Positions 52,173 through 61,918 of a stretch of DNA of 64,000 nt are shown one piece after another. Position 1 is the first letter of the stretch; each line of letters starts with the position of its first letter. The position numbers and the translations under genes were made by a program. The notes below the pieces were generated by a model that made no database searches, was not told the origin of the DNA, and saw only the letters and a program-made list of their open reading frames with translations. The stretch is from Desulfobotulus mexicanus (lineage in GTDB: Bacteria; Desulfobacterota; Desulfobacteria; Desulfobacterales; ASO4-4): positions 97,296 to 161,295 of the forward strand of contig NZ_VDMB01000005.1 of the NCBI RefSeq assembly GCF_006175995.1. The letters run 5' to 3'.

Positions 52173-52292
52173 AATTACGTTCTGTCAGCAGGGTGTGTCC
52201 GATCATATGAACGGCCTGCATTGCCTGCTTTGCTTCCCTGTCGGCCTTGACTGAAAAAGGCTGACAGGATAATCGTTTGTGAAAGTAGATCA

Positions 52293-53222
52293 ATGAAATG
52301 GATAGCCCTTAAAATCATTTTTGAAGGTGAAAACCCGGCCATGATGGAAGATCTTCTGGCAGCGGTTTTTGCAAACCATGGCATAAACGGCGTCAGCATT
52401 GACCAGCCGGATCTGGAACCCGAAGAAGGCTGGGGGGAAGATGCCCTGCCAAAGCCTGAATTTCCCGCGGTAACCGGCTATATTCCCAAAAACGAGGAAG
52501 CCAGAGAGCGCATGGAAGCCATTGTGAAAGAAGCCTCTGAGCTGGCCCTTGCCCTTAACTTCAGCCTCCGCAGTCAGAGTGTTGAAATTGACGAGGAAGA
52601 CTGGGCCGAAAGCTGGAAGGCTTTTTTCTGGCCGGAAAAAATCGGTAAACGCATTGTGGTGAAACCCACCTGGCGCAGTTATGACCCCAAAGGAGATGAC
52701 ATTGTGCTGGAAATTGATCCCGGCATGGCCTTTGGAACAGGAACCCACCCCACAACTTCCCTCTGCATACAAAAAATTGAGGCCATGATCCGTCCCGGTG
52801 ATGCGGTGCTGGATGTGGGCACCGGCTCCGGCATTCTTCTCATGGCCGCAGGAACCCTTGGAGCAGGAAGGCTTGTGGGAGTAGATAACGATTCTGTTGC
52901 CATTGAGGTGGCTGCGGCCAATCTTTCCCTCAATGGTTTCGGGCCGGAAAAACGGGATCTTTTTGTGGGAAATCTTGCGGAACAGGCCGAAGGCCCCTTT
53001 GATCTGGTGGTGGCCAATATCCTTGCGGAAGTGGTGGTGATTTTAATTCCCGATATTGGCAGGGTTCTGCGGCCCGGTGGCAGGGTCATCCTCTCCGGTA
53101 TCATTGAAGAAAAAGTTCCCATGGTACTGGATGCATTGAGAATCAATGGTTTTTCTGCTCTGGAAAGCGAGCTGGACAGGGGCTGGGCCGTATGTGTGGC
53201 CTCACTGAACTCCCCTGCCTGA
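52293..53222 (+). CDS. prmA: ribosomal protein L11 methyltransferase
   Basis: 309 residues. The N-terminal substrate-binding domain begins MKWIALKIIFEG, and the link EEDWAESWKAFFWPEKIGKRIVVKPTW is typical. The SAM domain has IDPGMAFGTGTHPTTSLCI, VLDVGTGSGILLMAAGTLGA and the catalytic-site motif VVANILAEVV. It trimethylates lysines and the N-terminus of L11. The ribosome binding site is weak. It converges closely on the HtrA gene, with 29 bp between stops. Confidence 0.95.
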   Translation: MKWIALKIIFEGENPAMMEDLLAAVFANHGINGVSIDQPDLEPEEGWGEDALPKPEFPAVTGYIPKNEEARERMEAIVKEASELALALNFSLRSQSVEIDEEDWAESWKAFFWPEKIGKRIVVKPTWRSYDPKGDDIVLEIDPGMAFGTGTHPTTSLCIQKIEAMIRPGDAVLDVGTGSGILLMAAGTLGAGRLVGVDNDSVAIEVAAANLSLNGFGPEKRDLFVGNLAEQAEGPFDLVVANILAEVVVILIPDIGRVLRPGGRVILSGIIEEKVPMVLDALRINGFSALESELDRGWAVCVASLNSPA

Positions 53223-53251
53223 TCATGGCAGAGGTGCCCGCCCCTGTTTTT

Positions 53252-54595
53252 TCAGGATTCCAGCGGCAGGGTTAGGGTATATATGCGGTTTCCCCTCTGT
53301 ATGCGCAGGGAAACTTCCCTGTCCATACGATGCCGTATCAGTGCTGCATGGAGGTCGGAAAGACTTGTTATTTCCCTTTCGCCCAGACTTCGGATGCGGT
53401 CGCCGGGCCGGGCTCCGGCACGGTACAGTGCGCTGTTTTTCCTGATCTCTGTCAGGACAAGGGAATTGGGAGTTTCCGGCTGTTCGACAACCTGAATACC
53501 CATGAGTTTTTCCGGCAGGGCTGCCGCCCTTTCCATGGGATAGGATATTGGACTCATGGAAAGGGTAAGGGATTTTCCCTTCCTCATCAGGTCCAGACGG
53601 ACAGAAGTTTCCGGCAGCAGCATTTCCAGATGTTCCCTGTAGTCCGTAATTTTCGCCACAGGCTGGCCGTCCATGGCGGTCAGAACATCTCCGACCCGTA
53701 TCCCGGCCCGCAAAGCAGGAGAGTCCTTTTCAATGTCCCGAACCAGAAGCCCCTGCACCTCTCCCTTGCCCAGATAGTCCGCAAGGCTCCTGTCCATTTC
53801 CTGTATCCTTAGTCCGGCCCAGAGTGGAATGACCATGCCGTGCTCAATGAGGTCCTTTGCAATGCGCCGTGCCCTGTCAATGGGAATGGCAAAGCCTATG
53901 CCCTGGGCTTTGGCATGGATGGCCGTGTTGATACCAATGACTTCTCCACGGATATTAAGCAGGGGGCCTCCGGAGTTGCCGGGGTTGATGGAGGCATCGG
54001 TCTGTATGAAACGTTTGAAAACCTGACGGTTGCTTCGCACATGCCGGTTGGTGGCGCTGATCACCCCTGTGGTGACGGTATGGGAAAATCCAAAGGGATT
54101 GCCAATGGCGATCACCGTTTCACCTATCATGAGATCGTGGCTGACTCCCATAGGGGCCTGGGGCAGGGCAGTATCGCTTTCAATGCGGAGAACGGCAAGG
54201 TCGCTTTCCGTATCCGCTCCCACAAGCAGGGCAGGAAGCTCGCTGCCGTTTTCAAGGGTCACGGTAATGGTTTCTCCCCTTGCCACCACATGGGCGTTGG
54301 TCAGTACATAGCCTCTTTTTCCGTCAATAATGACACCGGAGCCAAGGCTGGTTCGCTGCTGGCGCATCCCCGGACTGCCCTCAAAAAAATCCCTGAAGAA
54401 ATCATCAAAAAAAGGGTCTCCAAAGCCCCTTCTGTGCCGGGTTTCCGTGTAGGCCGCACTGATATTGACCACTGCCGGGGCCACATTGCGCACGGCAATA
54501 ACAACGGGGGTTTCCCGGTCCGGCAGTGCGGCGTGAATCTGCAAGGGAAGAAGAAGAAAGCACAAACAAAACAGAATCCATTTGCCCTTGATCAT
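53252..54595 (-). CDS. HtrA/Deg-family periplasmic serine protease
   Basis: 447 residues. Signal peptide 1-22, then a protease domain with His102 (LTNAHVV), Asp132 (ESDLAVLRI) and Ser208 (GNSGGPLL). A Phe-rich LA loop follows the first strand (FGDPFFDDFFRDFFEG). Two PDZ domains follow (about 250-345, VQGLLVRDIEKDSPALRAGIRVGD; and 350-447, VLTEIRKNSALYRAGARPGDR). This is DegP/DegQ/Do-type architecture, for degradation or refolding of misfolded envelope proteins. The start has a weak AGAAG site. Divergent from the radical SAM gene. Confidence 0.93.
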   Translation of the reverse strand: MIKGKWILFCLCFLLLPLQIHAALPDRETPVVIAVRNVAPAVVNISAAYTETRHRRGFGDPFFDDFFRDFFEGSPGMRQQRTSLGSGVIIDGKRGYVLTNAHVVARGETITVTLENGSELPALLVGADTESDLAVLRIESDTALPQAPMGVSHDLMIGETVIAIGNPFGFSHTVTTGVISATNRHVRSNRQVFKRFIQTDASINPGNSGGPLLNIRGEVIGINTAIHAKAQGIGFAIPIDRARRIAKDLIEHGMVIPLWAGLRIQEMDRSLADYLGKGEVQGLLVRDIEKDSPALRAGIRVGDVLTAMDGQPVAKITDYREHLEMLLPETSVRLDLMRKGKSLTLSMSPISYPMERAAALPEKLMGIQVVEQPETPNSLVLTEIRKNSALYRAGARPGDRIRSLGEREITSLSDLHAALIRHRMDREVSLRIQRGNRIYTLTLPLES

Positions 54596-54751
54596 GACTT
54601 CTGCTATCCTTTTTTATTTTGTATATGAACGTTTTTTTGTGGTGTTCTGGTCAGTGCATTTTTGGAAGAGACGCATCAGACAAGCCTTTTCCCGCCCCCC
54701 TTTTTGCCACCGGACCCTTATTTTCCAAGACCCTCTGCCTCCGGTAATATC

Positions 54752-57244
54752 ATGTCCTTATCCAGCCATCAATTTGAATCCATCCTTTCCAGGGTGGAAA
54801 AACCCAGCCGTTATCTGGGTACGGAAGTCAACAGCATCCGCAAGGAAGGCGCGAATTATTTCCGCGTGGGCCTTGCCTTTCCCGATATGTATGAGATCGG
54901 AGCCTCCCACTTCGGCCTGCAGATTCTCTATGATATTTTAAACAGGGATGAAAGCATTGCAGCAGAGCGTATCTATGTGCCTGCTCCGGACATGGCCGCC
55001 CTGCTCAGGGAGGCAAATCTTTCCCTGATGACCCTTGAAACCCGCACCCCCATTGCTGATCTGGATATTCTCGGCATCAGCCTGCTCTATGAGCTGAACT
55101 ATACGGGCGTGCTGGAAATCCTGAACCTTGCGGGGCTGCCCTTTTACAGCCATGAGAGGAATGAAACCCATCCCCTCATTATTGCCGGTGGTCCCTGCGT
55201 CTGCAATCCTGAACCCATGGCCCCTTTCTTTGATGCCATGCTCATGGGCGACGGAGAAGAACAGCTCCTCCAGCTTTGCCGCAGCGTGCAGGAATTTAAA
55301 AAGACCGGTGGCGGTACCCGCAGGGAGCTTCTCAAAAAACTGGCCCTGATGGACGGTGTTTATGTTCCATCCTTTTACACCCCCTCATGGGATGAAAAGG
55401 GCCTGCAGCGCCTTGAGCCGGAAGAAGGCCAGCCCCCTTCCGTGAAAAAAGCCGTACTGGCTTCCCTGGAAGCAGCTCCCGTTCCCCTGAGACCAGTTCT
55501 GCCCTTTACCAATCCGGTTCACGACAGGCTGCGCCTTGAGATAGCAAGGGGCTGCACAAGGGGCTGCCGTTTCTGTCAGGCAGGAATGCTGTACAGACCG
55601 GTGCGTGAACGCTCCATGGAAAGGCTTCTGCAAATTACAGAGGTGGCACTGGCTGCTACGGGTTATGACGAAATGTCCCTTTTGTCCCTTTCTACGGGGG
55701 ATTACGGCTGCCTTGCGGATCTCATGGAACACCTCATGGACCGCTATGCCGGAGAACAGCGGGCCATCAGCCTGCCCTCCATCCGGGCCGGACGCCTGAC
55801 CCCGGAATTGATGGAACAGATAAAAAAGGTCCGTAAAACCGGTTTCACCATTGCCCCGGAAGCGGGAAGTCAAAGGCTCCGGGATGTGATCAATAAGAAT
55901 ATTACAGAAGAAGAAATCGTCAATACCGTAAGGGATGCGGTTTCTCTGGGATGGAATCAGATCAAGCTCTACTTTATGGTTGGTCTTCCCACGGAGACAG
56001 ATGAAGACCTGCAGGCCATTGTGGATCTTGCGGATAAACTGCGCCGCTTCCGCACCCCACAGGGCAAATGGGGGCAGGTAACCGTCAGTGTGGGCACCTT
56101 CATTCCCAAGCCCCATGCTCCCTTTCAGTGGGCAGGGATGATCTCCCTTGACGAAGCCATGGAAAAATTCCGCTTTCTGAGAAGCCGCTTGAAAATGCCC
56201 GGTGTTCAGTTCAAGTGGCAGCATCCGGCCAGCAGCCATCTGGAAGCCCTCTTTTCCAGAGGCGACCGCCGCATGGCTTCCCTTCTGGTACGGGCCTGGG
56301 AAAAGGGCTGCGTGCTGGATGGCTGGTCCGACTACTTTAAGCAGCATCTCTGGGATGAAGCCATTGCAGAGGAAGGGCTGGATGTGGACTTTTTTGTTTC
56401 CCGCCAGCGCTCCCTGGATGAACCCCTGCCATGGGATGTGATGGATATCCGTGTAACAAAGGATTTCCTGAAGTCGGAGTGGGAAAAAGCCTTTGCAATG
56501 ACCCTGACCCCGGATTGCCGGGAGGGGAGCTGTGCAGGATGCGGAATCTGCGATTTTGATACCATTGAACCAAAGCTTTTTTCTGAAGTAAGGACAGAAA
56601 AGGCAGCGCCGCCCCGCATGCCGCAGCATTTCAGAAGTCTGAAGGTCAATTTTGAAAAAACAGGGCCTGCCCGGTTTTTTGGCCATCTCGAAATGATTCA
56701 GATCCTGCTGAAGGCCCTGCGCATGGCCGGTGTCACCTTTAAGTTCTCCATCGGATTTAATCCAAAGCCTGAGATCCGTTTCGGTGATACCCTGCCCCTT
56801 GGTATGGCCAGCCTTTGTGAAAATTTTACATTGACGGCCGGAGCTGAAATATCTGCTGAAGGTCTTGAAGACAGGGTGAATCCCTTTCTTCCCCAAGGCC
56901 TTAAAATAACTGCATGCAGAGAGGCAAGGCCAGGGGAAAAAGAAGATCCGGTCCTGTATTATGAAGTGCGCAGCACCGATCCCTTTGATCCTCAGAAACT
57001 TGAAGCTTTTGCAGTTAAAGAAGAATGGATTCTGGAAAAACCCGGTAAAAAGGGTAAGGTCAGACTTCTGGATATCAAAAAATTTATTGTTCATATGGAT
57101 ATCACAGAGGAGAGGGTTCTGTCCCTTTCTCTGAGATCCTGGGAAGAGAGAACCCTTCGGCCTGCACAGGTATTAACGGCGGTTTTTGATATGACGCCGG
57201 AGGCGGTAAGCAATCTTGAAATTATCAAGGTATATGCCGGTTAA
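54752..57244 (+). CDS. B12-binding-type radical SAM protein fused to DUF2344
   Basis: 830 residues from ATG 54752; earlier TTG codons are possible but lack support. The N-terminal B12-binding-like domain (FPDMYEIGASHFGLQILYDIL...ILGISLLYELNYTGVLEIL) is followed by a radical SAM domain with the cluster motif CTRGCRFC at about 268-275 and TIAPEAGSQRLRDVINK. A Cys cluster (CREGSCAGCGIC) joins it to a C-terminal DUF2344 domain (from about 625; FRSLKVNFEKTGPARFFGHLEMI). This fused TIGR03960/TIGR03936-like protein sits beside rng in many bacteria; its reaction is, to my knowledge, unestablished. rng begins 20 bp after it. Confidence 0.9.
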   Translation: MSLSSHQFESILSRVEKPSRYLGTEVNSIRKEGANYFRVGLAFPDMYEIGASHFGLQILYDILNRDESIAAERIYVPAPDMAALLREANLSLMTLETRTPIADLDILGISLLYELNYTGVLEILNLAGLPFYSHERNETHPLIIAGGPCVCNPEPMAPFFDAMLMGDGEEQLLQLCRSVQEFKKTGGGTRRELLKKLALMDGVYVPSFYTPSWDEKGLQRLEPEEGQPPSVKKAVLASLEAAPVPLRPVLPFTNPVHDRLRLEIARGCTRGCRFCQAGMLYRPVRERSMERLLQITEVALAATGYDEMSLLSLSTGDYGCLADLMEHLMDRYAGEQRAISLPSIRAGRLTPELMEQIKKVRKTGFTIAPEAGSQRLRDVINKNITEEEIVNTVRDAVSLGWNQIKLYFMVGLPTETDEDLQAIVDLADKLRRFRTPQGKWGQVTVSVGTFIPKPHAPFQWAGMISLDEAMEKFRFLRSRLKMPGVQFKWQHPASSHLEALFSRGDRRMASLLVRAWEKGCVLDGWSDYFKQHLWDEAIAEEGLDVDFFVSRQRSLDEPLPWDVMDIRVTKDFLKSEWEKAFAMTLTPDCREGSCAGCGICDFDTIEPKLFSEVRTEKAAPPRMPQHFRSLKVNFEKTGPARFFGHLEMIQILLKALRMAGVTFKFSIGFNPKPEIRFGDTLPLGMASLCENFTLTAGAEISAEGLEDRVNPFLPQGLKITACREARPGEKEDPVLYYEVRSTDPFDPQKLEAFAVKEEWILEKPGKKGKVRLLDIKKFIVHMDITEERVLSLSLRSWEERTLRPAQVLTAVFDMTPEAVSNLEIIKVYAG

Positions 57245-57263
57245 GGTTCAGGAAAGGGATGTT

Positions 57264-58817
57264 TTGAAAAAAGAACTGATTGTGAATGTGGCACCGGGGG
57301 AAACCCGGGTTGCCCTTCTTGAAAATGGTGTCCTTTCAGAGTTTTTTGTGGAGCGGGGGGAAGAAGAGAACATCACGGGCAGCATCTACAAAGGACGGGT
57401 GCAGCGGGTACTGCCGGGAATGCAGGCCGCTTTTGTGGATATAGGGCTGAAGCAGGCTGCCTTTCTCTATGTGGATGACGTGATGCCGGACCCCTGCGGA
57501 CTGGAAGTGCTGGATCCGGAAGATGAAACCGAAGGTCCTCCCCGCGCTTTGGGAAAGAATAACCGGGAAAGTCGCCACCGCATAGAAGCCCTTCTGAAGG
57601 AAGGTCAGGAGCTCATGGTACAGGTGATCAAGGCTCCTGTTGGCACCAAGGGTGCCCGTATCACCACCCAGATATCACTTCCCGGCAGATTCCTTGTGCT
57701 TATGCCCACGGTTCCCCATGTGGGAGTCTCAAGGAAAATACTCTGTGATGAGGAAAGACAGCGGTTGAAGGATCTTGTGGAAGCCCACAGAAATCCTGAG
57801 CATGGCTATATTTTCCGTACGGCAGCCGAAGGCGTTGAATCCCCTTCCGTTTCAAGGGAAATGGATGTGCTGGACCGTCTCTGGGAGATGATTCAGGCCC
57901 GATACAAAAATCAGAAGGCATCGACACGTATTCACAGGGATCTTTCCGTAACCTTCCGCTCCCTCCGGGATCTGCTCACCCACGATGATGCCCGCCGTCT
58001 GGTCATTGATTCCAGGGAAGGATGTGATGCGGTACGTCAGTTCCTTGGCAGAACCATGCCGGATCTGGAAGTGGATGTGCTTCATTATAGTGGCAAAGCA
58101 TTGATTTTTGATGCATATAACATAGAAGCTGAAATACAGCGGGCGCTGAAGAAAAAGGTCTGGCTGAAATCCGGCGGCTACATTGTCATAGAGCAGACCG
58201 AAGCCCTTGTGGCCATTGATGTGAATACGGGCCGCTATGTGGGCAAGGAGAATTTTGAGGAAACCATTCTCCTCACCAACCTTGAAGCTGTCCGGGAAAT
58301 TGCCCATCAGATCCGCCTTAGGAATCTCTGTGGTATTATCATTATTGATTTTATTGATATGGCCCGTCCGGCCAATCAGGACAGGGTTTATCAGGCATTC
58401 AGGGACGCGGTTCAGGCGGACAGGGTGAAAACCAATATCCTGCCCATGAGCGAACTGGGGCTTGTGCAGATGACCCGTAAAAGAACAAGAAAATCCCTTT
58501 CAAGGATTCTTTGCAGCAATTGCCCCTGCTGTGATGGCCGGGGCCATGTGGCTTCTCCTGTGACCTTATGTTTTCAGATTTACAGAGAGCTGCTGCGTCA
58601 TGCGGAAGATGCCCAGGGAGAGGGCTTCACCATTGTCTGCCACCCGGAAACCGCAGAAGAGATGCTCCGGGGTTCAAGGTCTCTGGTGGATATGGTGGAA
58701 AAGAAAACGGGTATGCAGGTATATGTGACGGCAGATCCGGCCTGCCATCCTGAGGAATTTGATATTGTTGAAAATCTTAAGGTGAAAACCAGAGCCGGCT
58801 CTGGAGAATCGGGTTGA
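57264..58817 (+). CDS. rng: ribonuclease G (RNase E/G family)
   Basis: 517 residues from TTG 57264 (AGGAAAGGGA 5 nt upstream), giving the family start MKKELIVNVAPGETRVALLE; ATG 57234 is an alternative that would overlap the previous gene. An S1 domain follows (SIYKGRVQRVLPGMQAAFVDIGL), then the catalytic domain with Asp in VAIDVNTGRYVG (about 317) and IIIDFIDM (about 360), and the zinc-link CSNCPCCDGRG (about 417). It is an endonuclease for 16S rRNA 5' maturation and mRNA decay. The C-terminus is short, so RNase G rather than E. Confidence 0.95.
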   Translation: MKKELIVNVAPGETRVALLENGVLSEFFVERGEEENITGSIYKGRVQRVLPGMQAAFVDIGLKQAAFLYVDDVMPDPCGLEVLDPEDETEGPPRALGKNNRESRHRIEALLKEGQELMVQVIKAPVGTKGARITTQISLPGRFLVLMPTVPHVGVSRKILCDEERQRLKDLVEAHRNPEHGYIFRTAAEGVESPSVSREMDVLDRLWEMIQARYKNQKASTRIHRDLSVTFRSLRDLLTHDDARRLVIDSREGCDAVRQFLGRTMPDLEVDVLHYSGKALIFDAYNIEAEIQRALKKKVWLKSGGYIVIEQTEALVAIDVNTGRYVGKENFEETILLTNLEAVREIAHQIRLRNLCGIIIIDFIDMARPANQDRVYQAFRDAVQADRVKTNILPMSELGLVQMTRKRTRKSLSRILCSNCPCCDGRGHVASPVTLCFQIYRELLRHAEDAQGEGFTIVCHPETAEEMLRGSRSLVDMVEKKTGMQVYVTADPACHPEEFDIVENLKVKTRAGSGESG

Positions 58818-59063
58818 CAGTCTCGGGGAAATATGATTCCCTGATGCGATTTGTCCAGAGCAGGGAAACCTGTTCCGGCAAGGGGTGTGATGGAAATCCT
58901 GTGTAAAAAAGGTACTTTTTCATAATATACAGGTCATTGCCCCATCTTGAAAGCTTGTGATCAGCATGCGGTCCTGTCATGGTTAAAGGTGTTTTTTCAG
59001 GACAGGCAGCTTATAAAACCGTAACACAACAGCAGACCCATATGGTCTAAGGGATGTAAGATT

Positions 59064-59198
59064 ATGAAAAGAACATTTCAGCCAAGCCGCATCAAGCGGG
59101 CAAGAAACCATGGATTCCGTAAAAGAATGTCCACCACTGCGGGCCGTCGCATCGTCAAGGCCAGAAGAGCCAGAGGCCGTAAGCGTCTTTCTGCCTGA
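59064..59198 (+). CDS. rpmH: 50S ribosomal protein L34
   Basis: 44 residues, [20 protein letters not shown]... ending [12 protein letters not shown], the very basic L34 sequence. GGGATG lies 8-9 nt before ATG. It opens the conserved rpmH-rnpA-yidD-yidC-jag-mnmE cluster usually found near the replication origin. dnaA is not upstream here; rng is. Confidence 0.97.
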   Translation: MKRTFQPSRIKRARNHGFRKRMSTTAGRRIVKARRARGRKRLSA

Positions 59199-59569
59199 AG
59201 AGGTTGGTTTTTCTGTATTATCTGGTTCTGCGCTGCCCTCAGGGCAGCCGCGGAAAAAAACTTGAATCGCAGTTTTTTTCTGTTCCATTCAAAAAAAGCA
59301 TCGGGTTGCTTCGGGATTTTTTAAAGAATATTCCCGGAGACAGGACTTGAAGAGTTACTGATAGATCAACACATTCGGCAAAGCTAATGATCTTAAGGTC
59401 TGTTGAGAAGATCAGGGTCTTTATCTGTATCGAGTGGAAAATGAACTTATTAGTATAAAAGGGCCCTGTAAAACAGACCAGTTTCCGAACCGGTCCCGGA
59501 TACCCTGCTCTTATGAAAGGTACAGGCTTGCAGCGACGGGTAAAAAAGGGCTGTCATAGGAGAGCTGAT
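59199..59569. other. long rpmH-rnpA gap with hairpins
   Basis: The rpmH-rnpA gap is usually short; here it is 371 bp. A perfect hairpin GCTGCCC-TCA-GGGCAGC at 59232-59248 is followed by AAAAAAACT...AGTTTTTTT (59254-59279), which can pair or act as a terminator-like T-run. This could partly separate rpmH from rnpA, so a second promoter for rnpA is likely between 59300 and 59550, but I cannot identify it. Confidence 0.45.
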
Positions 59570-59935
59570 TTGCAGGGATGTTTTACAAAGGCGGATCGCC
59601 TGCGAAAGCGGGGAATGTTTGTCCAGCTTTCAAAAACAGGCAACAAGGTGCATTCCCGTTATTTCCTTGCGCTGTTTTCCGGAAACGGTTTTTTCCGTCC
59701 CCGTGTGGGGATTACGGCTTCCAGAAAAGTTGGAAATGCTGTGAAAAGGAATCGTATCAAGCGGCTTGTTCGGGAATATTTTCGGACCCGGGGGAAAATG
59801 CAGATCACCGGCAGTCTCGATATTCACGTCATTGCCAAGCGAGAGGTGGTGGACCAGACTGCAGACCGTATTTTCTCGTCCCTTCAGGATCTGTTCGAAA
59901 AGATTGAGAGGAGATCGGGTGACCTAAGTGTTTAA
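59570..59935 (+). CDS. rnpA: ribonuclease P protein component
   Basis: 121 residues from TTG 59570, chosen for AGGAGAG 5 nt upstream and the usual length; ATG 59513 would add 19 atypical residues. The family start [16 protein letters not shown], the central [30 protein letters not shown] (RNR motif) and the end [16 protein letters not shown] are all present. It binds RNase P RNA and helps mature tRNA 5' ends. The last 8 bp overlap yidD. Confidence 0.93.
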   Translation: MQGCFTKADRLRKRGMFVQLSKTGNKVHSRYFLALFSGNGFFRPRVGITASRKVGNAVKRNRIKRLVREYFRTRGKMQITGSLDIHVIAKREVVDQTADRIFSSLQDLFEKIERRSGDLSV

Positions 59936-60140
59936 ACGTCTGATTCTGCTGCTGATCCGTATTTATCAGCTGATTCTGTCTCCCCTGCTGGGTCCCTCAT
60001 GCCGGTTTTACCCCACCTGTTCGGCCTATGCTTATGAAGCGGTGCAGAAATATGGTGTTTTTCGGGGTGGCTGTATGGCCATCAAACGTCTTTTGAAATG
60101 TCATCCGTTCCATCCGGGCGGTGTGGACCCTGTACCCTGA
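59928..60140 (+). CDS. yidD: membrane protein insertion efficiency factor YidD
   Basis: 70 residues from GTG 59928, overlapping the rnpA stop. The pattern [62 protein letters not shown] is the complete YidD family signature, including its conserved Cys residues. It is thought to aid YidC-dependent membrane protein insertion, and it stands in its usual place between rnpA and yidC. Confidence 0.95.
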   Translation: MFKRLILLLIRIYQLILSPLLGPSCRFYPTCSAYAYEAVQKYGVFRGGCMAIKRLLKCHPFHPGGVDPVP

Positions 60141-60270
60141 TTCGGGAGAGGTTCCTGCCGCCTTTTTGTATTGGTGACCGACAGGAAAGGTCTGTGCCGG
60201 TTTAACCATTTTCCGGTCCGCGTCTGGGTAGCGGGCACCCGCACACCCCTGGGAGTATTAGGAGTTACTC

Positions 60271-61905
60271 ATGGAGCAGTTTCGTTTTCTTGCAGCCATT
60301 GTCTTGTCTTTTCTGGTATTTATTGTCTGGAATTATTTTTTCATGCCTGAGCCGCCGCCTGTGGTGGAAAGGCCCCATGAAGTCGCTCATTCTGTACAGA
60401 ATGAGTCCTTTGCTCCGGGCATGGCAGCAACGCCAGCACCTGTCCCGCAGTCTTCAGCAGAGGAACCTTTACGGGCAGCCCGTTTGATCACGGTGGAAAC
60501 GCCTCTTTATACGGCTGTTATTTCCGAAACAGGTGCTGCCTTTAAAGGGCTTTCCCTTAAAAATTACCGGGAGGGTTCGGAAAAGGGAAGCCCTGAAAAA
60601 CAGATTCTGGATCACAGCCTTGGGGCCAATTTTATACTTTCCATGGAAAGCAACAGCATTCCAGGCCTTGAAAATGCCATTTTTACGGGTCCGGAGCAGC
60701 AAAGGCATGTTTTGTCCGGCGCGGAAGGAAATCTGGTATTTTCCTGGACTTCTCCGGATGGCTTTGTGGTGGAAAAGCGCTATACCTTTTCTCCGGAAAG
60801 TTATCTTATAGCCTGTGACGTCCGTATCCGGAATACGGGCAGCCGGATTATTGCCGATCGCATGGGTTTTTCCCTGGTATCTCCGACCGCAGACAGAAGA
60901 GCCATCGGATTTGAAGGTCCCACGGTCTTTATTGACAGGGATGTGGAGCGTCTGAAAAATAAGGAAATACGCAAAAAGAGTCGTTACAACGGGGATGTCC
61001 GCTGGATGGCCATTCAGGACCGTTATTTTGCCACAGCCATTATTCCGGCCGTTGAAGAACCCTCTTCGGTGAATATTCTCATTGAGGGAGACAGGGCTTA
61101 CAGGGCTACCTACTTCACGGACACCTTTCATCTGACTCCAGGGGCGCTGCTGACAAAAAAGGCCTATTTTTACGCAGGCCCGAAGAGTGTGAGTGTGCTC
61201 AAGGATGCCGGATACGGTCTTCAGGCCCTTGTGGATTTTGGCTGGTTCGACATTCTTGCCCAACCCTGTCTCTGGCTTTTAAATAAGATTTATAATGTTA
61301 TACCCAATTATGGGATAGCCATTATTCTTCTTACGGTATTTATAAAAATTATATTCTGGCCCCTGGGTAACAAGAGCTACAGGGCCATGAATGAGATGAA
61401 GAAACTACAGCCCCTGATGATGGAGCTCAGGGAAAAATACGGCAATGACAAGCAGAAGATGAATCAGGAAATCATGAATCTGTACCGGACTTACAAGGTA
61501 AACCCCATGAGCGGCTGCCTTCCTCTGCTGGTACAGATGCCTATCTTTATTGCCCTTTACCGTATGCTGTATGAGGCCATCGAGCTGCGCCATGCGCCAT
61601 TTATGGGATGGATACAGGATCTTTCCGCACCGGATCGTCTCTTTGATTTCGGTTTTTCCATTCCCTTCATGCAGGAACCCTATGGTATTCCCGTCCTGAC
61701 CATCATTATGGGCGCCACCATGTTTCTGCAGCAGAAAATGGCTCCTCCTGCAGGTGATCCCCTGCAGGCGAAAATTATGATGTTTTTGCCGTTGATCTTT
61801 ACGGTAATTTTCATCAATTTCCCCGCAGGCCTTGTTCTTTACTGGCTTGTGAACAACATCCTGTCCATTGCGCAGCAGTATTATATTATCAGGACCTCGA
61901 AATAA
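60271..61905 (+). CDS. yidC: membrane protein insertase YidC
   Basis: 544 residues. TM1 is at 5-24, followed by a proline/glutamate-rich linker and the large periplasmic beta-supersandwich domain (about 70-330) of Gram-negative YidC. The conserved insertase core starts near 345 (LNKIYNVIPNYGIAIILLTVFIKIIFWPLGNKSYRAMNEMKKLQP), with the cytoplasmic hairpin and further membrane segments (VNPMSGCLPLLVQMPIFIALYRML, PLIFTVIFINFPAGLVLYWLVNNILSI). AGGAG lies 6 nt before ATG. It inserts and folds inner-membrane proteins with or without Sec. Confidence 0.97.
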   Translation: MEQFRFLAAIVLSFLVFIVWNYFFMPEPPPVVERPHEVAHSVQNESFAPGMAATPAPVPQSSAEEPLRAARLITVETPLYTAVISETGAAFKGLSLKNYREGSEKGSPEKQILDHSLGANFILSMESNSIPGLENAIFTGPEQQRHVLSGAEGNLVFSWTSPDGFVVEKRYTFSPESYLIACDVRIRNTGSRIIADRMGFSLVSPTADRRAIGFEGPTVFIDRDVERLKNKEIRKKSRYNGDVRWMAIQDRYFATAIIPAVEEPSSVNILIEGDRAYRATYFTDTFHLTPGALLTKKAYFYAGPKSVSVLKDAGYGLQALVDFGWFDILAQPCLWLLNKIYNVIPNYGIAIILLTVFIKIIFWPLGNKSYRAMNEMKKLQPLMMELREKYGNDKQKMNQEIMNLYRTYKVNPMSGCLPLLVQMPIFIALYRMLYEAIELRHAPFMGWIQDLSAPDRLFDFGFSIPFMQEPYGIPVLTIIMGATMFLQQKMAPPAGDPLQAKIMMFLPLIFTVIFINFPAGLVLYWLVNNILSIAQQYYIIRTSK

Positions 61906-61918
61906 TGGGGGAGAGGGC

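Noticed and set aside
55385-57094. Minus-strand open frame of 569 codons opposite the radical SAM gene
   Set aside because: It is an antisense shadow; the sense strand carries the CTRGCRFC cluster and the DUF2344 domain.
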